This document shows, piece after piece, positions 4,836-5,792 of a stretch of 5,792 nt of DNA. The number at the start of each line of letters is the position of its first letter. Position 1 is the first letter of the stretch. The DNA is from an uncultured Clostridium sp. GTDB lineage: Bacteria > Bacillota > Clostridia > Clostridiales > Clostridiaceae. Under the pieces are notes generated by a model that saw only the letters and a list, made by a program, of their open reading frames with translations, did no database searches and was not told the origin of the DNA. The DNA is taken from assembly GCA_934777095.1 (NCBI GenBank), contig CAKVNP010000155.1, forward strand, positions 1 through 5,792, given 5' to 3'. Both the position numbers and the translations under genes were made by a program.

Positions 4836-5771
4836 ATGGAGAAATTTTCTTTTATTGATAAAGAAGGCGTTAAAATATCATATTATAAATGGGAGCCTGC
4901 AACAAAGGAACCAGTAGGAGTAGTTCAAATAGTTCATGGAATGACTGAATATGCAGCAAGATATGATTACTTTGCTAAAAGGCTTTGTGAAAATGGCTAC
5001 ATAGTGTATGCCCATGATCATAGAGGACACGGAGATTCTTTAATAGAAGGAATAAAAGGCTATATTGGAGAAAAAAATGGCTTTGAAATGTTAGTTGATG
5101 ATGTTAAAGAGCTTACAGATATAATAAAGAAGGAAAATCCATCATTACCATTAGTAGTATTTGGACATAGCATGGGTTCATTTGTAACTCAAAGATATAT
5201 GCAGGAATATGGCAGAGAAGCTGCTGGAATAATATTATCAGGAACTAATGGAAAGCCGCAAGCCTATACTAAGGCAGGTATCTTAGTATCTAGAATAGAA
5301 ATGATTATAAAAGGAAATAAAGCTATCTGTCCATTAATGGACAAGCTATCATTTGGCAGCTTTAATGCAAACTTCAAACCAACTAGAACTGAATTTGACT
5401 GGCTTTGTTCTGATGAAAATGAAGTGGATAAGTATATTGCAGATGAAAAATGTGGATTTGTATGTACAACTTCTTTCTATAATGAATTAGTAAAAGCAAC
5501 TTGGAGAATTCATAAAAAGGAAAATATGAATAAAATTCCTAAAGATATGCCGATTTATATTATGGCAGGAGATAAGGATCCAGTAGGTAACTCTGGAAAA
5601 GGAATAATAGATTTATATAACAGATATAAAGCGCTACAGATTAAAAATGTTCAATATAAGCTATATAAGAACGGTAGACATGAAATGCTTAACGAAAAGA
5701 ATAAAGATGAAGTTATTGATGATATAGTAGCATGGACTAATGAATTAGTGGAAGAAAAGGTTCAGGCTTAA
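4836..5771 (+). CDS. Alpha/beta hydrolase, monoacylglycerol lipase / lysophospholipase-like
   Basis: The 311-residue protein is a complete serine hydrolase of the Hydrolase_4 (monoacylglycerol lipase, PldB-like) family. The oxyanion-hole segment is IVHGMTEYAARYD (32-44). AHDHRGHGDS (59-68) is a family signature. The nucleophile elbow is G110-H-S112-M-G114. The acid is most likely D248 in MAGDKDPVG, and the catalytic His is H282 in NGRHEMLNE. The stretch between about 135 and 215 is the cap region that sets substrate choice. There is no signal peptide or membrane helix, so it should be cytoplasmic. Carboxylic ester hydrolysis, probably of monoacylglycerol or lysophospholipid-like lipids, is inferred from the family; the real substrate is unknown. 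The gene is transcribed away from murT from its own promoter and appears to be monocistronic within the window. Confidence 0.9.
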   Translation: MEKFSFIDKEGVKISYYKWEPATKEPVGVVQIVHGMTEYAARYDYFAKRLCENGYIVYAHDHRGHGDSLIEGIKGYIGEKNGFEMLVDDVKELTDIIKKENPSLPLVVFGHSMGSFVTQRYMQEYGREAAGIILSGTNGKPQAYTKAGILVSRIEMIIKGNKAICPLMDKLSFGSFNANFKPTRTEFDWLCSDENEVDKYIADEKCGFVCTTSFYNELVKATWRIHKKENMNKIPKDMPIYIMAGDKDPVGNSGKGIIDLYNRYKALQIKNVQYKLYKNGRHEMLNEKNKDEVIDDIVAWTNELVEEKVQA

Positions 5772-5773
5772 AA

Positions 5774-5792
5774 TTTAAGTATTATTCTTAAA
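5774..5792 (+). terminator. Possible start of a terminator, cut by the window edge
   Basis: TTTAAG (5774-5779) and CTTAAA (5787-5792) form a 6-bp AT-rich stem with a 7-nt loop, immediately after the hydrolase stop. The window ends at the stem, so whether a T tract follows cannot be seen. The evidence is weak. Confidence 0.25.

Overview
The window looks like chromosomal DNA from a low-GC, Clostridium-like member of the Bacillota. The signs are strong AT bias, AGA/AAA/TTA codon use, GGAGG-type Shine-Dalgarno sites, sigma-A-type promoters with extended -10 boxes, and a Gram-positive MurT/GatD pair. The genus assignment is inference from composition and gene families. No rRNA, tRNA, CRISPR array, insertion sequence or phage gene is visible.

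Layout, read along the minus strand from right to left: murT (3078-4436), gatD (2338-3063) and a D-alanyl-D-alanine carboxypeptidase gene (1023-2285) run in the same direction with gaps of 14 and 52 nt. They form a probable peptidoglycan-modification operon that ends at a long hairpin terminator (967-1012). A second minus-strand unit follows: a flavin reductase-like gene with an unusual lysine-rich tail (189-917), then, after 7 nt, the first 60 codons of a gene that leaves the window at position 1. On the plus strand, a monoacylglycerol lipase-like alpha/beta hydrolase (4836-5771) is divergent from murT. The 399-nt region between them holds promoters for both directions and several inverted repeats.

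MurT and GatD together amidate the D-glutamate of the lipid II stem peptide, which controls cross-linking. The carboxypeptidase trims the terminal D-Ala of stem pentapeptides, which limits cross-linking. Their grouping suggests coordinated tuning of the cell wall. The flavin reductase and the hydrolase have no obvious tie to this operon.

The start codons of gatD and the carboxypeptidase gene are set here at internal ATGs, downstream of the longest-ORF starts, because each internal ATG is preceded by a good ribosome-binding site. murT has no ATG and a poorly placed ribosome-binding site. Most of the window is ordinary core-genome content, and no clearly new multi-gene system is apparent. The points most worth a second look are the histone H1-like tail on the flavin reductase, the dyad inside the murT promoter spacer, the murT start, and the arginine-tailed membrane anchor of the carboxypeptidase.
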